A DNA stretch of 64,000 nt from Nocardioides sp. YR527 (GCF_900101045.1 NZ_FNFN01000001.1:248001-312000), one strand, 5' to 3'. Shown: positions 32,956 to 41,780, counted from the first letter of the stretch. Notes: generated by a model not told the origin, from the letters alone. Program-made: numbers and translations.

Positions 32956-33288
32956 ATGATCGTTCGCTACTGGCGGGGCTGGACCACTCCCGCGAACGCG
33001 GATGCCTACTTCACGGTGCTCACCGAGCAGGTGATCCCCGGGATCGCCGCTCGCGCCATCCCCGGGGTCGAGGGACCGGTCGTCCTGCGGCGGGACCTGG
33101 GGGACGAGGTCGAGTTCGCGACGGTGATGACGTTCGCCGACGAGGACGGCGTCGCGGCGTTCGGCGGGGCCGAGGGTGGTGCGGTCGTGCCTGCGGCGGC
33201 CCGAGAGGTGCTGTCGCGCTTCGACGAGTACTCGGCGCACTACGAGGTGGCTGCCGGGACCGCAGCCGTCACCCGCCCGAACGTGTGA
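32956..33288 (+). CDS. Antibiotic-biosynthesis-monooxygenase-like (dimeric alpha/beta barrel) protein
   Basis: 110 residues with an IVRYWRGWT N-terminal strand and a FATVMTFADEDGVAAFGG helix pattern, as in ABM-type ferredoxin-like proteins. No catalytic residue can be assigned. ATG 32956 was chosen since AAGGGA lies 6 bases away; ATG 32950 is too close to that site. Confidence 0.65.
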   Translation: MIVRYWRGWTTPANADAYFTVLTEQVIPGIAARAIPGVEGPVVLRRDLGDEVEFATVMTFADEDGVAAFGGAEGGAVVPAAAREVLSRFDEYSAHYEVAAGTAAVTRPNV

Positions 33289-33362
33289 CGTGCGCCCCTG
33301 CCCGGGCGTGTCGGAGCGACCCGATGCCACGTGCTACTCCTCAGTAGGATCACAATCCAGGT

Positions 33363-34280
33363 GTGGACGCATTGCAATCGGGAGTGGTCGAGCTGCTCCG
33401 GTCCCGTCTGAGCGGGAACAGTGATGATGAGGCGACGCTGGCTCTCGTGATCGAGGGCGGTGGGATGCGGGGGATGCTGTCGGCGACCATGGCCGCGGTG
33501 CTCGCCGACCAGGGGATCGTCGACGCGGTCGACCTGGTGGTCGGCACCTCCGCCGGAGCCGCCAACGCGACCGCGGTCGCGGCCGGGACCATCGGCGCCT
33601 TCAGCGAGTCGTACGCCTCGGTCTTCGCCTCGCCCGAGTACATCGGCGCCGGGCGGATGCTGCGGCGCAAGTCGATGGTGGACACCCGCGGGATCACCGC
33701 CCGCTCGGCGGAGCTGTTCGAGTGGTCGCTCGCGCTGCGTGAGGGGGCGCCCCGGCTGGCCGCGGTGGCCACCGACGTGGTGACCGCGAAGGCGGTCCCG
33801 CTCACCGACTTCACCGGTCCCACCGACCTGACCGACTCGGTGATCGCCTCGAGCCAGCTGCCCCTGGCCGGCGGTCTCCCGGTGACCGTACGTGGCCGCC
33901 GCTGGCTCGACGGCGGCCTGGTCGAAGCGGTGCCGGTCGCCTCGGCGGCGGCGCTCGGGGCGACGCACGCGATCGTGCTGGTGACGCGGCCGTTCGGTAC
34001 GGCGCCGACCTACGGGCCGGCGGACCGGGTCATCGAGCGCTACCTGCGCCGGGTGAACCCGGACCTCGGTGAGCGCTATCGGAGCCGGCCGGAGCGTTAC
34101 CGCGCCACGGTCGCCGAGATGCGGGCCGGTGACCACGCCGGAGTGCGCACGCTGACGTTCGCGCCCGATGCGGCCGACCCGATCCCGGGTCGGACCGAGA
34201 CCGACGTCGACCTGCTGCGTGCGGCGCGCGAGGCTGCTGCCGCCACCGCGACCCGGATGCTCACCGAGGTAACTCGGTGA
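33363..34280 (+). CDS. Patatin-like phospholipase family protein
   Basis: 305 residues with the oxyanion hole EGGGMRG near 31-37, nucleophile GTSAG near 60-64 and catalytic Asp in RWLDGGLVEA near 180. It resembles the RssA/YjjU group of intracellular patatin-like proteins. Its last codons (TEVTR and stop) lie in a palindrome repeated at the end of the convergent galactokinase gene. GTG 33363 is the start; a GTG at 33361 is out of frame. Confidence 0.88.
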   Translation: MDALQSGVVELLRSRLSGNSDDEATLALVIEGGGMRGMLSATMAAVLADQGIVDAVDLVVGTSAGAANATAVAAGTIGAFSESYASVFASPEYIGAGRMLRRKSMVDTRGITARSAELFEWSLALREGAPRLAAVATDVVTAKAVPLTDFTGPTDLTDSVIASSQLPLAGGLPVTVRGRRWLDGGLVEAVPVASAAALGATHAIVLVTRPFGTAPTYGPADRVIERYLRRVNPDLGERYRSRPERYRATVAEMRAGDHAGVRTLTFAPDAADPIPGRTETDVDLLRAAREAAAATATRMLTEVTR

Positions 34281-34341
34281 ACTCGCACTGACTTCGTGGA
34301 GTTCGACGAAGTCAGTGGCTGCTCACCGAGTTAACTCGGTG
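34262..34341. terminator. Composite palindrome at convergent gene ends
   Basis: A central hairpin CACTGACTTCGT (34286-34297) with ACGAAGTCAGTG (34306-34317) is flanked by two palindromes, ACCGAGGTAACTCGGT (34263-34278) and ACCGAGTTAACTCGGT (34325-34340, perfect). The flanks contain the stop codons of both convergent genes and encode TEVTR in one protein and TELTR in the other. It is probably a bidirectional terminator or a small inserted repeat. Confidence 0.6.
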
Positions 34342-35483
34342 AACATCGCGCCGGCCGACGGGCTGGCGATCAGGTGCCCAGGAGCGCCATGACCCGCCTC
34401 GGCGAAGGCCTTGTCGATGGCCGCGCTGACCGTCTCGACGGCGTCGGTGGGGAGGATCGAGACGATCGAGCCGCCGAAGCCGCCACCGGTCATCCGCGCC
34501 CCGTCGGCACCGGCGTCGACCGCGGTCGCGACGGCCAGGTCGAGCTCGGGGACGGAGATCTCGAAGTCGTCGCGCATCGAGGCGTGCGAGGCGGCGAAGA
34601 GCTCACCGATCGCGACCCAGTCACCGGCACCCAGCGCGGTCACGGTCGGCTCGACGCGGGCGATCTCGGTGACGATGTGGCGCGCCCGGCGGCGTACGAC
34701 CTCGTCGCCGAGGGACTCGACCTGGCCCAGCGTGGCCTCGCGCAGCGAGCGCAGCCCGAGATCCGCGGCAGCCTTCTCGCACTGGGCGCGCCGGGAGGCG
34801 TAGCCGCCGTCGGTCAGCTGGTGCTTGACCCGGGTGTCGGTGACCAGGATGGTGCGCTCGCCGAGTGCGAGCGGGACGTTGCGGTGCGCACCGGAGTCGA
34901 AGTCGATCAGCAGGGCGCCGCCGGCCTCGGCGAAGACGGCGACCGACTGGTCCATCCCGCCGGTCGGCGCCTTGGCGACCTCGGTCTCGGCCCTGATCCC
35001 GGCTGCGACGACCGCCCGCTGCAGGTCCTCGTCGAGAGCCCGGCCGGCCACGCCCAGCGCTGCCACCGCGGTGGCGCACTCGACCGATGCCGAGGAGGAC
35101 AGGCCGGCGCCGAGCGGGACCGAGGACTCCAGGTGCATGTCCAGGCCGCCGCTGACGAGGCCGGCCTCGCGCAGCGTCCAGAGCACCCCCGCGACGTACG
35201 CCGCCCAGCCCTCGATCTCCGGGCCGAGCTCGTCGATGTGGCCGGTGAACGGCTCCGGCTCCTGGCCCGATGCGATCCGGATGACGCCGTCGGTGCGCGG
35301 CGCGGCCGCGGCGTAGGTGGCGTGGGGGAGGGCGACAGGCAGCACCAGCCCGGCGTTGTAGTCGGTGTGCTCACCGATCAGGTTGACTCGCCCCGGCGCC
35401 CTCCCGACCACCGTGGCCTCGGTGCCGAAGGTCGTCCGCAGCGCTTCGGTCGCGCGGGCGGTGAGGTCGGTCGGTTCGAGCAT
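34323..35483 (-). CDS. galK: Galactokinase
   Basis: 386 residues of the GHMP kinase family. The galactokinase signature GRVNLIGEHTDYNAG is near 31-45, the ATP loop VPLGAGLSSSASVE near 124-137, and RMTGGGFGGSIV near 335-346. It phosphorylates galactose at C1 in the Leloir pathway. No galT or galE is next to it. The C-terminus MFTELTR is encoded by the palindrome shared with the neighbouring gene. Confidence 0.95.
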   Translation of the reverse strand: MLEPTDLTARATEALRTTFGTEATVVGRAPGRVNLIGEHTDYNAGLVLPVALPHATYAAAAPRTDGVIRIASGQEPEPFTGHIDELGPEIEGWAAYVAGVLWTLREAGLVSGGLDMHLESSVPLGAGLSSSASVECATAVAALGVAGRALDEDLQRAVVAAGIRAETEVAKAPTGGMDQSVAVFAEAGGALLIDFDSGAHRNVPLALGERTILVTDTRVKHQLTDGGYASRRAQCEKAAADLGLRSLREATLGQVESLGDEVVRRRARHIVTEIARVEPTVTALGAGDWVAIGELFAASHASMRDDFEISVPELDLAVATAVDAGADGARMTGGGFGGSIVSILPTDAVETVSAAIDKAFAEAGHGAPGHLIASPSAGAMFTELTR

Positions 35484-35528
35484 GGTGCAAAGTCTGCCGG
35501 GTCCGCGCGCCGCGCGGGGACCCGGGGC

Positions 35529-36356
35529 TCAGTAGACCGCGATCACCCGGACGGTCGCGGTCCGATCGCCCGTGTCGAGACTGCGGAGCACGCCGACGAC
35601 GACGACGTTGTCGCGGTGCTCCAGCTCGTCGAAGTCCTCCTGCTTCCCGCGGCTGCCGACGTGCATGGTGATGGTCAGGCCGTGACTCTTCTGCTCCAGC
35701 GTCGCGGTGTTGTCGGGGCCGTCGCCGACAGGCGCCGGGACCGCGAGCACGGCTTGGCGCAGGTCGGGGCCGGCCACGTTGAACTGGAGGAACTGGTCGT
35801 CGGTGTCGGTCCGCGAGACCAGGGCGGCCACGAGGTCGAGGTCGGCGTCGGGCTCGTGGAGCAGCCCGCGCACCTGTAGTGCGGCCAGCACGTCACCGAC
35901 GAGGGTCTCGTTGGTGGGCTGCGCCTCCTCGGTGTACTTCTTGGCGATCTCGCGGGCGTACCTCGTCACGGCCTTGACCGGTGGGACGTCGATCCCGGCC
36001 TCGGCACCGCCCGAGGAGGTCCTGACGATCTCGCGGAGACGGGAGCCGACCTTGCCCCTGAAGAGCTGGGCGTGGAGCATCGCGACCCGGGTCTCGGAGA
36101 GGAAGTAGTAGGTGTGGATCGGCCGCCCCTCGGGTCCCCGGGGCGGGCCGGGCTCGCGGTCGGGACGGGGATCGCGGGAGCCGAGGGTGGCGGCGCCGGA
36201 GCCCAGCGCCAGCGCGCCGACCGCGCCGACCGCCCAACCCCACGCGCCGGTGGCGACGGCCGCGCCGGCCAGCGGGACGGCGGCGACGGCTCCGGCGGTG
36301 GCCCAGCCGGAGTTGATGATTCTGGTGAGGGTGGACCGGGGCCTACTGGTAGTCAC
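35529..36356 (-). CDS. Hypothetical membrane protein coupled to VWA fusion gene
   Basis: 275 residues. Two hydrophobic spans at about 17-37 and 39-58 are followed by a soluble domain of about 200 residues with no recognised family. Its start overlaps the end of the solute-binding/VWA gene by 14 bases, so both are co-translated and likely work together. Homologues in similar two-gene units would settle its role. Confidence 0.7.
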   Translation of the reverse strand: MTTSRPRSTLTRIINSGWATAGAVAAVPLAGAAVATGAWGWAVGAVGALALGSGAATLGSRDPRPDREPGPPRGPEGRPIHTYYFLSETRVAMLHAQLFRGKVGSRLREIVRTSSGGAEAGIDVPPVKAVTRYAREIAKKYTEEAQPTNETLVGDVLAALQVRGLLHEPDADLDLVAALVSRTDTDDQFLQFNVAGPDLRQAVLAVPAPVGDGPDNTATLEQKSHGLTITMHVGSRGKQEDFDELEHRDNVVVVGVLRSLDTGDRTATVRVIAVY

Positions 36357-38025
36357 GGATCTCCTGGAAGATCTTGCGGAGGTCGGCGGCGTCCTTGGCG
36401 ACGACGTCGCGGCCGCCGGTGTGCTCGGCGAAGTCGACCAGCTGATCGATGCCGGCGTCGTCCGAGGTGGCGGCGTCGCCGACGAGCACCACGTAGAGCG
36501 GCACCCCGAGGTCGCGGTAGGCCGACTCGTACTTCTTGCTCAGCTGGGCATAGGACTGCCCGCCGTTCTGCTCGCCGTCGGTCATCAGCACGATGGAGGT
36601 GGTGGCGCCTTCCTCGGGCGCGGCCTCGATCGCGGCGTAAGCGGCATCGATGGCGTCGTAGTAGGCGGTGCCGCCGTGGCCGGTCAGCTCGCCGACGCGG
36701 TCGATGAGGTCGCCGAGCGCCTCGTCACGCTCCGGCTGGTCCGCGACCACGACGGAGCCGAGGGGCCGCGCCTCGTCGGCGTAGGTGTAGACCGAGAGCC
36801 GCTCACCCTTGCGGAAGCGTTTGAACTGGCCGCTGATCGAGGTGTCGTCCCCGGCAAGGCCCTCGAAGGCCCGTCGCAGCTGGTTCAGCTTGATCTCGTC
36901 CATCGAGGCGGAGGTGTCGAGCAGATAGGTCGTCCGGGTCTTGGGGGCGAACTCGTCGAAGTAGGTGAAGATCAGCTCGTCGATGGTGCCGAGATCGTCA
37001 GGCAGCGGGAGCGTCTTGACGTCGTTGTCGGGCACGCCGGGGGAGGGCGCCACGCTCGTGCGACCCGGGCGCCGCCCGCTCGTCTCGCTCAGCTCCTTCT
37101 GCACCTCGGCCGTACGCAGCCACGCGACCGCCGTCTCGTACGCCTTCTGCTTCCCGGCGTCGATGAGCGTGACCGGGTAGGTGGCCTCGGTGGTGCCGTC
37201 GCTGGGGTAGACGATGTCGAGACCCTCGACCTGCTTCGAGAGCGCCAGCACCTCCGACTCGTAGTTGAAGATCGCGTCGTAGGCCGACGGGTTCTCGCGG
37301 AACGTGTCCGAGAGCCACCCCGAGCTGGCCGCGCGGCCGAGCTGGCCGCTGAAGAGCTGGCGCACGTCCTTCTGGATCAGGCCGACGTCCTCGCTCTGCA
37401 GAGGCGGCTCGGGGTCGAAGGCGGTGGCGACGCCGGCGAGCGTGGACAGGCCGGAGTTGGAGGAGGCGGGGCTGGTCATCAGGAACCCGAGCTCGCCGTC
37501 GGCGGCGCGGCGGGCGATCTCCTCCCAGGAGACGTCGGCGTCGCCGGTCCAGCCGAGCCGGGTGGCGACGTCGTGGTGCACGCCGAGCACCACCGGTGAT
37601 CGCATGATCGGGTCGGAGGAGGTCAGGTCGTCGGTGCCCTTGGCCGCCAGCGCGAGGCGCAGGTAGTCGTCGGAGGCGAACCAGGCGGCGTCGTAGCGGT
37701 CCGGGTCGGCGACGATCGCGTCGGTGGCCTCGAGGGTGCCGATGAACTCCGGCTCGAGCTCGACGTTCGTCTCCTCCTTCAGCCGCTGCACCAGCTTGCT
37801 GGGCTTGCAGCGCACCGCAGTGCCGGTCGACTCCTCAACCCTGCTGGTGCTGCCGGCGCACAGCACGTCGTCGAGCTCGGAGCCGGCCGCGACCTTCAGG
37901 GTCACCGGGTCTGCCAGCTTGCCGGGATCGCTCCCGGCCGGGAGCACGTTCGCGACCAGGAACCAGACGAGCAGGGCCACCCCCAGACCGCCTGCGACGA
38001 CGGTCGTCCATCCCGTGCGGTTCAC
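36343..38025 (-). CDS. Solute-binding-like domain fused to von Willebrand factor A domain
   Basis: 560 residues. After one N-terminal TM anchor (about 9-28), residues 40-320 look like a type-2 periplasmic-binding fold (VTLKVAAGSELDDVL at the first strand, AWFASDDYLRLAL near 114). Residues 360-560 are a VWA domain with MIDAS DTSAS at 370-374 and a second Asp in LMTDGEQNGG. VWA domains bind proteins through a metal. Such fusions are found in actinobacteria near tellurite/toxic-anion-resistance-type genes, though none lies here. GTG 38025 is the start. Confidence 0.78.
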   Translation of the reverse strand: MNRTGWTTVVAGGLGVALLVWFLVANVLPAGSDPGKLADPVTLKVAAGSELDDVLCAGSTSRVEESTGTAVRCKPSKLVQRLKEETNVELEPEFIGTLEATDAIVADPDRYDAAWFASDDYLRLALAAKGTDDLTSSDPIMRSPVVLGVHHDVATRLGWTGDADVSWEEIARRAADGELGFLMTSPASSNSGLSTLAGVATAFDPEPPLQSEDVGLIQKDVRQLFSGQLGRAASSGWLSDTFRENPSAYDAIFNYESEVLALSKQVEGLDIVYPSDGTTEATYPVTLIDAGKQKAYETAVAWLRTAEVQKELSETSGRRPGRTSVAPSPGVPDNDVKTLPLPDDLGTIDELIFTYFDEFAPKTRTTYLLDTSASMDEIKLNQLRRAFEGLAGDDTSISGQFKRFRKGERLSVYTYADEARPLGSVVVADQPERDEALGDLIDRVGELTGHGGTAYYDAIDAAYAAIEAAPEEGATTSIVLMTDGEQNGGQSYAQLSKKYESAYRDLGVPLYVVLVGDAATSDDAGIDQLVDFAEHTGGRDVVAKDAADLRKIFQEIRDYQ

Positions 38026-38146
38026 CCGAAACGCCTGCCTTCTGTCTGATCGGGCAGAGTCTAGGGACGTGCGCAGACCGCGCTCCGGGTAATCGGAGCA
38101 GGAGAGGCAGATGTCGCCAGGCGTTCACCCGGCATTTGCCGGGCTC

Positions 38147-38722
38147 TCAGCCGCGAGAGGAGTTGCGCGAGCGGCCGCGGACGATGCCGATGAAGGTCTG
38201 CACCCGCTCGTCGTCGTTGTCGATCAGCCAGGCCAGGCCGACGGTGGTGGGCTCGATGCCGGTGACCGGCCGGAAGACGGCGTCCTTGCGGTGGTAGAGC
38301 CGGGCGATCGACATCGGCACGATCGCGACCCCGGTGCCGGCCGCGACCGTCTCGACGGCATCCTTCTCGCTCATCGGCGGCCACGACATCTGCTCGGCAC
38401 TCGGCGTCCAGCCCCCGCGCTCGGGGATGACCAGCTGCTCCTCGGCGAGGTCGTCGAGGGTGACCTCCTCGAGCAGCGAGAGCAGGTGCTCGTGGCCCAT
38501 CACCGCGACCGGCTGCTCCTCGTAGAGCGGGATGCAGTGGAGGCCGTCGCGGTCCACGGGGAGGCGTAGGAGACACATGTCGAGCTCGCCCTCGCGCAGC
38601 AGCCGCTCCTGGTCCTCCTCGGTGACAGGAACCAGCTCGAGCCGCTCACGGCTGCGGTCTCGCCAGGTCCGGGCCCATTTGTCGGGGGTGGCTCCGGTGA
38701 CGAAGCCGACGGTGAAGGTCAC
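38147..38722 (-). CDS. LysR substrate-binding domain protein without DNA-binding domain
   Basis: 191 residues matching only the effector half of LysR regulators (VGFVTGATPDKW first strand, LDMCLLRLPVDRDGLHCIPLYEE near 47-69, AGTGVAIVPMSIA near 130). The typical N-terminal HTH is absent, and a good GGGAGGA site precedes GTG 38722, so it is a real short protein and not a broken start. It diverges from the riboswitch-controlled exporter. Whether it acts as ligand buffer or partner of another regulator is unknown. Confidence 0.75.
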   Translation of the reverse strand: MTFTVGFVTGATPDKWARTWRDRSRERLELVPVTEEDQERLLREGELDMCLLRLPVDRDGLHCIPLYEEQPVAVMGHEHLLSLLEEVTLDDLAEEQLVIPERGGWTPSAEQMSWPPMSEKDAVETVAAGTGVAIVPMSIARLYHRKDAVFRPVTGIEPTTVGLAWLIDNDDERVQTFIGIVRGRSRNSSRG

Positions 38723-38842
38723 CTGCGCATCCTCCCATCAATCGCCCCTGAATCCCGTGCTGAAGAACGCGGCGTTCCTTGTTGCCGGGAAGTTTCTATC
38801 GTGTGACAGGTTTGCTAAGGTCGAAGACGTCAGCCGAGACCG

Positions 38843-38892
38843 GCTGCCGGACGAGGGAGCCGTACCCGGAGGCGCGACAAGACGGCCGTCTG
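38843..38892 (+). ncRNA. Guanidine-III (ykkC-III) riboswitch
   Basis: The core CCGGACGAGGGAGCCGTACC (38847-38866), then CGG and GACAAGACGGC at 38876-38886 match the guanidine-III consensus as I know it (CCGGACGAGG, GCCGTACCCGG, GGACAAGACGGC). CCGG-ACGAGG pairs with CCCGG and GGC/GCC elements pair with GACGGC to form the pseudoknot. The GGAGTGGG ribosome-binding site follows at 38892-38899, so guanidinium binding would alter access to it. It precedes a Gdx/SugE gene, the classical target. Confidence 0.85.
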
Positions 38893-38901
38893 GAGTGGGT
38901 C

Positions 38902-39216
38902 ATGTCCTGGCTTTTTCTTGTTGTATCCGGCGTGCTCGAGGCCGTGTGGGCGCTCGCCCTCGGCCGCACCGAGGGATTCTCGCGGCTGGTTCCCTCGATC
39001 GTCTTCGGCGTCGCCCTGATCGGCAGCCTGGTGGGCCTCGCGATGGCCATGCGCACCCTGCCGATCGGCACCGCGTACGCGGTCTGGGTCGGCATCGGCG
39101 CCGCGCTCACCGTCGGCTACTCGATGATGGCGGGGGAGGAGGCGATCAGCCCTGTCCGCGTCGTGCTGATCGTCGCGCTCGTCGGCTGTGTCGTCGGGCT
39201 CAAGCTCACGCACTGA
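38902..39216 (+). CDS. gdx: SMR-family guanidinium exporter
   Basis: 104 residues with four TM spans. SWLFLVVSGVLEAVWALALG near 2-21 holds the essential Glu (E13), and TLPIGTAYAVWVGIGA near 53-68 is the SMR signature. The guanidine-III riboswitch directly upstream identifies it as a Gdx-type (SugE) guanidinium exporter rather than a quaternary-ammonium EmrE type. Confidence 0.93.
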   Translation: MSWLFLVVSGVLEAVWALALGRTEGFSRLVPSIVFGVALIGSLVGLAMAMRTLPIGTAYAVWVGIGAALTVGYSMMAGEEAISPVRVVLIVALVGCVVGLKLTH

Positions 39217-39324
39217 CGGGTTTGAGGGTAGACACGTCCTCTGGCGCTTGACTCTTTCGATATGAGTGCGAAACTTACCCTCTCCCATGTTATCTATCGC
39301 ACGACAGAAAAAGGCGATGCCACG

Positions 39325-40008
39325 GTGTCACAGATCTCGCCGCGCCCGGGTCGCGGCCGTCCACGGCTGCTCCCCGGAAAGATCGCGGCGAACCCCCGAG
39401 ATCAGATCCTCGCTGCCGCTGCCGAGCTCTTCGTGAGCCGCGGCTATGCCGGCACCACCACCCGCGAGATCGCGGACGGTGCCGGGCTGAGGCAGGCCTC
39501 CATCTACTACCACTTCGGCAGCAAGGAGGAGATCCTCGCGGTGCTGCTCGAGCGCTCGGTCCAGGACCGGGTCGAGCAGGCCGGGAAGATCGAGGCCGGG
39601 ATGGGGTCGGTCACGCCCGACGTCGGCCTCTACGCGCTCGCCGTCAGCGACATGAGCGCACTGGTCGCCATGCCCTACAACATCGGCATGCTCTACCGGC
39701 TCCCCGACGTCATCGCCTCACCCGTCTACGATCGCTACGGCCATCTCCGCGGTGACCTCGTCGCCGGCTACGGCCGGGCCGCGCAGCGCGCCGCGGGCGA
39801 GCGGGTCTCGGCGGCGAGCGGTGAACCCGGCCTCGGCGAGCTGGTCGTGCAGATGGTCGAGAGCGTGGTCAGCCTCCGCCGCGAGGACCGGGTCGGCAGC
39901 ACGACGGTCGCCACGATCGCCGCGGCCTGCCTGCGGCTGTGCGGGGTCGCCGAGGACGCGATCGAGCAGGCCCGCGAGGCTGCGCTCACCGCACTCGCTC
40001 GCGCCTGA
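39325..40008 (+). CDS. TetR-family transcriptional regulator
   Basis: 227 residues. The N-terminal TetR HTH is TTREIADGAGLRQASIYYHFGSKEEIL near 46-72, preceded by a proline/arginine-rich tail. GTG 39325 was chosen over ATG 39262 because the longer reading would cover an AT-richer promoter-like stretch, and AAAAAGG lies upstream. The ligand and target are unknown; no linked operon is obvious. Confidence 0.82.
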   Translation: MSQISPRPGRGRPRLLPGKIAANPRDQILAAAAELFVSRGYAGTTTREIADGAGLRQASIYYHFGSKEEILAVLLERSVQDRVEQAGKIEAGMGSVTPDVGLYALAVSDMSALVAMPYNIGMLYRLPDVIASPVYDRYGHLRGDLVAGYGRAAQRAAGERVSAASGEPGLGELVVQMVESVVSLRREDRVGSTTVATIAAACLRLCGVAEDAIEQAREAALTALARA

Positions 40009-40018
40009 CCCCCAGCCC

Positions 40019-40924
40019 TCAGTGCATCCCCGGCTCGTGGGCCAGATGCGTCTCGGGCTCGAGCTGGAAGGTGGAGTGCTCGACGTCGAAGTGACCGGCC
40101 AGGCAGGCCTGGACCCGGTCGAGGACCTTCGGTGCACTGCCGTCGACGAAGCACTCCGGGCGCAGGGTCAGGTGGGCGGAGACCGCGGGCAGGCCCGAGG
40201 TGACCGTCCAGGCGTGCAGGTCGTGCACCTCGACCACATGGTCGACGTCGAGCAGGTGCCGGCGCAGGTCCTCGACGTCGACCTCCGCCGGCGCCCCCTC
40301 GAGCAGGATCCGGCCGCTGTCGCGGAGCAGGCAGACGCCTGCGTACGTCATCAGGGCGACGACCACGAGCGAGGCCACCGGGTCCGCGCGGGTCCAGCCG
40401 GTGAGCAGGATGACGATCGCGGCGACCAGGGTGCCGATGAAGCCGTAGAGGTCGGTGAGGACGTGCTGGTAGGCGCCCTCGACGTTGAGCGAGGTGCGGT
40501 TGGCGCGTGCCATCAGAGCGGCCGCGAGGATGTTGACGGCGCAGCCGACCAGTGCGACCACGAGCATCGGCCAGCCTTCGGCGTCGGGCGGGTCGATCAG
40601 GCGCCGGATCGCCTCCACGGCGACGACCGCGGCGAAGACGAGCAGGGTGATGCCGTTGAGTGCTGCGGAGAGGATCTCGGCGCGCTTCCAGCCGTAGGTC
40701 CACTGGCCGTGCGCCGGCCGTGCGGCCAGCCGCATCGCCCACAGGGCCGCCGCGATCGCGCCGACGTCGGTCAGCATGTGGCCGGCGTCGGCGAGCAGCG
40801 CGAGCGAGTCGGCGAGGATCGCGACCGTCACCTCGCCGATCAGGAACACACCCAGGAGCGACATCGCGGCGATGAGGTAGCGCCGGTCCGCCGCGGGTGA
40901 GATGTGTTCATGATCGTGCCCCAT
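40019..40924 (-). CDS. czcD: Cation diffusion facilitator metal exporter
   Basis: 301 residues with a short His-rich N-terminus (MGHDHEHI) and six TM spans. The metal site HMLTD is near 48-52 (with D46 in ADAGHMLTD) and HVLTD near 150 form the HD-HD/DD-type pair of Zn/Cd/Co exporters. The C-terminal domain has VHDLHAWTVTSG near 216-227. It exports zinc or related divalent metals. ATG 40924 was chosen over 40930 for better spacing from AGGA. Confidence 0.92.
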   Translation of the reverse strand: MGHDHEHISPAADRRYLIAAMSLLGVFLIGEVTVAILADSLALLADAGHMLTDVGAIAAALWAMRLAARPAHGQWTYGWKRAEILSAALNGITLLVFAAVVAVEAIRRLIDPPDAEGWPMLVVALVGCAVNILAAALMARANRTSLNVEGAYQHVLTDLYGFIGTLVAAIVILLTGWTRADPVASLVVVALMTYAGVCLLRDSGRILLEGAPAEVDVEDLRRHLLDVDHVVEVHDLHAWTVTSGLPAVSAHLTLRPECFVDGSAPKVLDRVQACLAGHFDVEHSTFQLEPETHLAHEPGMH

Positions 40925-40988
40925 GTTCATCGATCCTAAGCTCGAATTCCGGTTCGCGGCCGCGCCGTCCCGTGGCAGGGTGACCGGC

Positions 40989-41780
40989 ATGTCGCTCGCC
41001 GAGAACTTCCTGTCGCTGCACCTGCCCGGACACCCCCTGCTGATGCCGAACGCCTGGGACGCGGGCTCGGCCAAGGTCCTGGCCTCGCTGGGCTTCCCGG
41101 CCCTGGCCACGACCAGCAGCGGGTACGCCGCGACCCTCGGCCGCCTCGACGGCCAGGTCACCCGCGACGAGGTGATCGCGCACGCCACCGCGCTGGTCGA
41201 GGCGGTCGACGTGCCCGTCTCCGCCGACCTGGAGGCGGGCTTCGCGGACACCACGACCGAGGTGGAGGAGACGTTCCGGCTCGCCGTGGCCGCCGGTCTG
41301 ACGGGCGGGTCCATCGAGGACTACGCCGGGATCGAGAAGGACACCATCTACCCCGTCGAGCTCGCCGCCGAGCGGGTCGCCGCCGCGGCCGGAGCCGCCG
41401 GTGACGGCTTCGTCCTCACCGCCCGGGCCGAGAACCACATCCGCGGCCGCGACGACCTCGACGACACGATCGCCCGCCTCCAGGCCTATCAGGAGGCCGG
41501 CGCCGATGTGCTCTTCGCGCCCGGCGTCATCGCCGTCGAGGACGTACGCCGCCTGGTCGAGGCCGTCGACCGGCCGGTCAACGTCCTGCTGCTGCCGGGT
41601 GGCCCGTCGGTCCCGGAGCTGGCCGAGGCCGGCGCGGCGCGCATCTCGGTCGGCGGCGCCTTTGCCTTCGCTGCCCTCGGTGCGGTCAAGCGGGCCGCGG
41701 AGGAGCTTCTCGGCGCCGGCACGACCGGCTACTCCCAACTGGCGGCCGAGGGCGCGAAGGCGTTTCGCGACGCTGGTTGA
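40989..41780 (+). CDS. Isocitrate lyase/PEP mutase family protein
   Basis: 263 residues with MPNAWDAGSAKVLASLGF near 19-36 and PVSADLEAGF near 76-85 (the metal-binding DxE region) and GGSIEDY near 105. This superfamily cleaves or forms C-C or P-C bonds in 2-hydroxy/oxo acids. Similar proteins are annotated as carboxyvinyl-carboxyphosphonate mutase-like. The precise substrate is unknown. Its stop overlaps the TTG start of the MOSC gene. Confidence 0.85.
   Translation: MSLAENFLSLHLPGHPLLMPNAWDAGSAKVLASLGFPALATTSSGYAATLGRLDGQVTRDEVIAHATALVEAVDVPVSADLEAGFADTTTEVEETFRLAVAAGLTGGSIEDYAGIEKDTIYPVELAAERVAAAAGAAGDGFVLTARAENHIRGRDDLDDTIARLQAYQEAGADVLFAPGVIAVEDVRRLVEAVDRPVNVLLLPGGPSVPELAEAGAARISVGGAFAFAALGAVKRAAEELLGAGTTGYSQLAAEGAKAFRDAG

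Noticed and set aside
38147..38722. LysR gene with a frameshifted HTH
   Set aside because: No HTH-coding remnant is readable in any frame upstream, and a good RBS precedes the GTG start.
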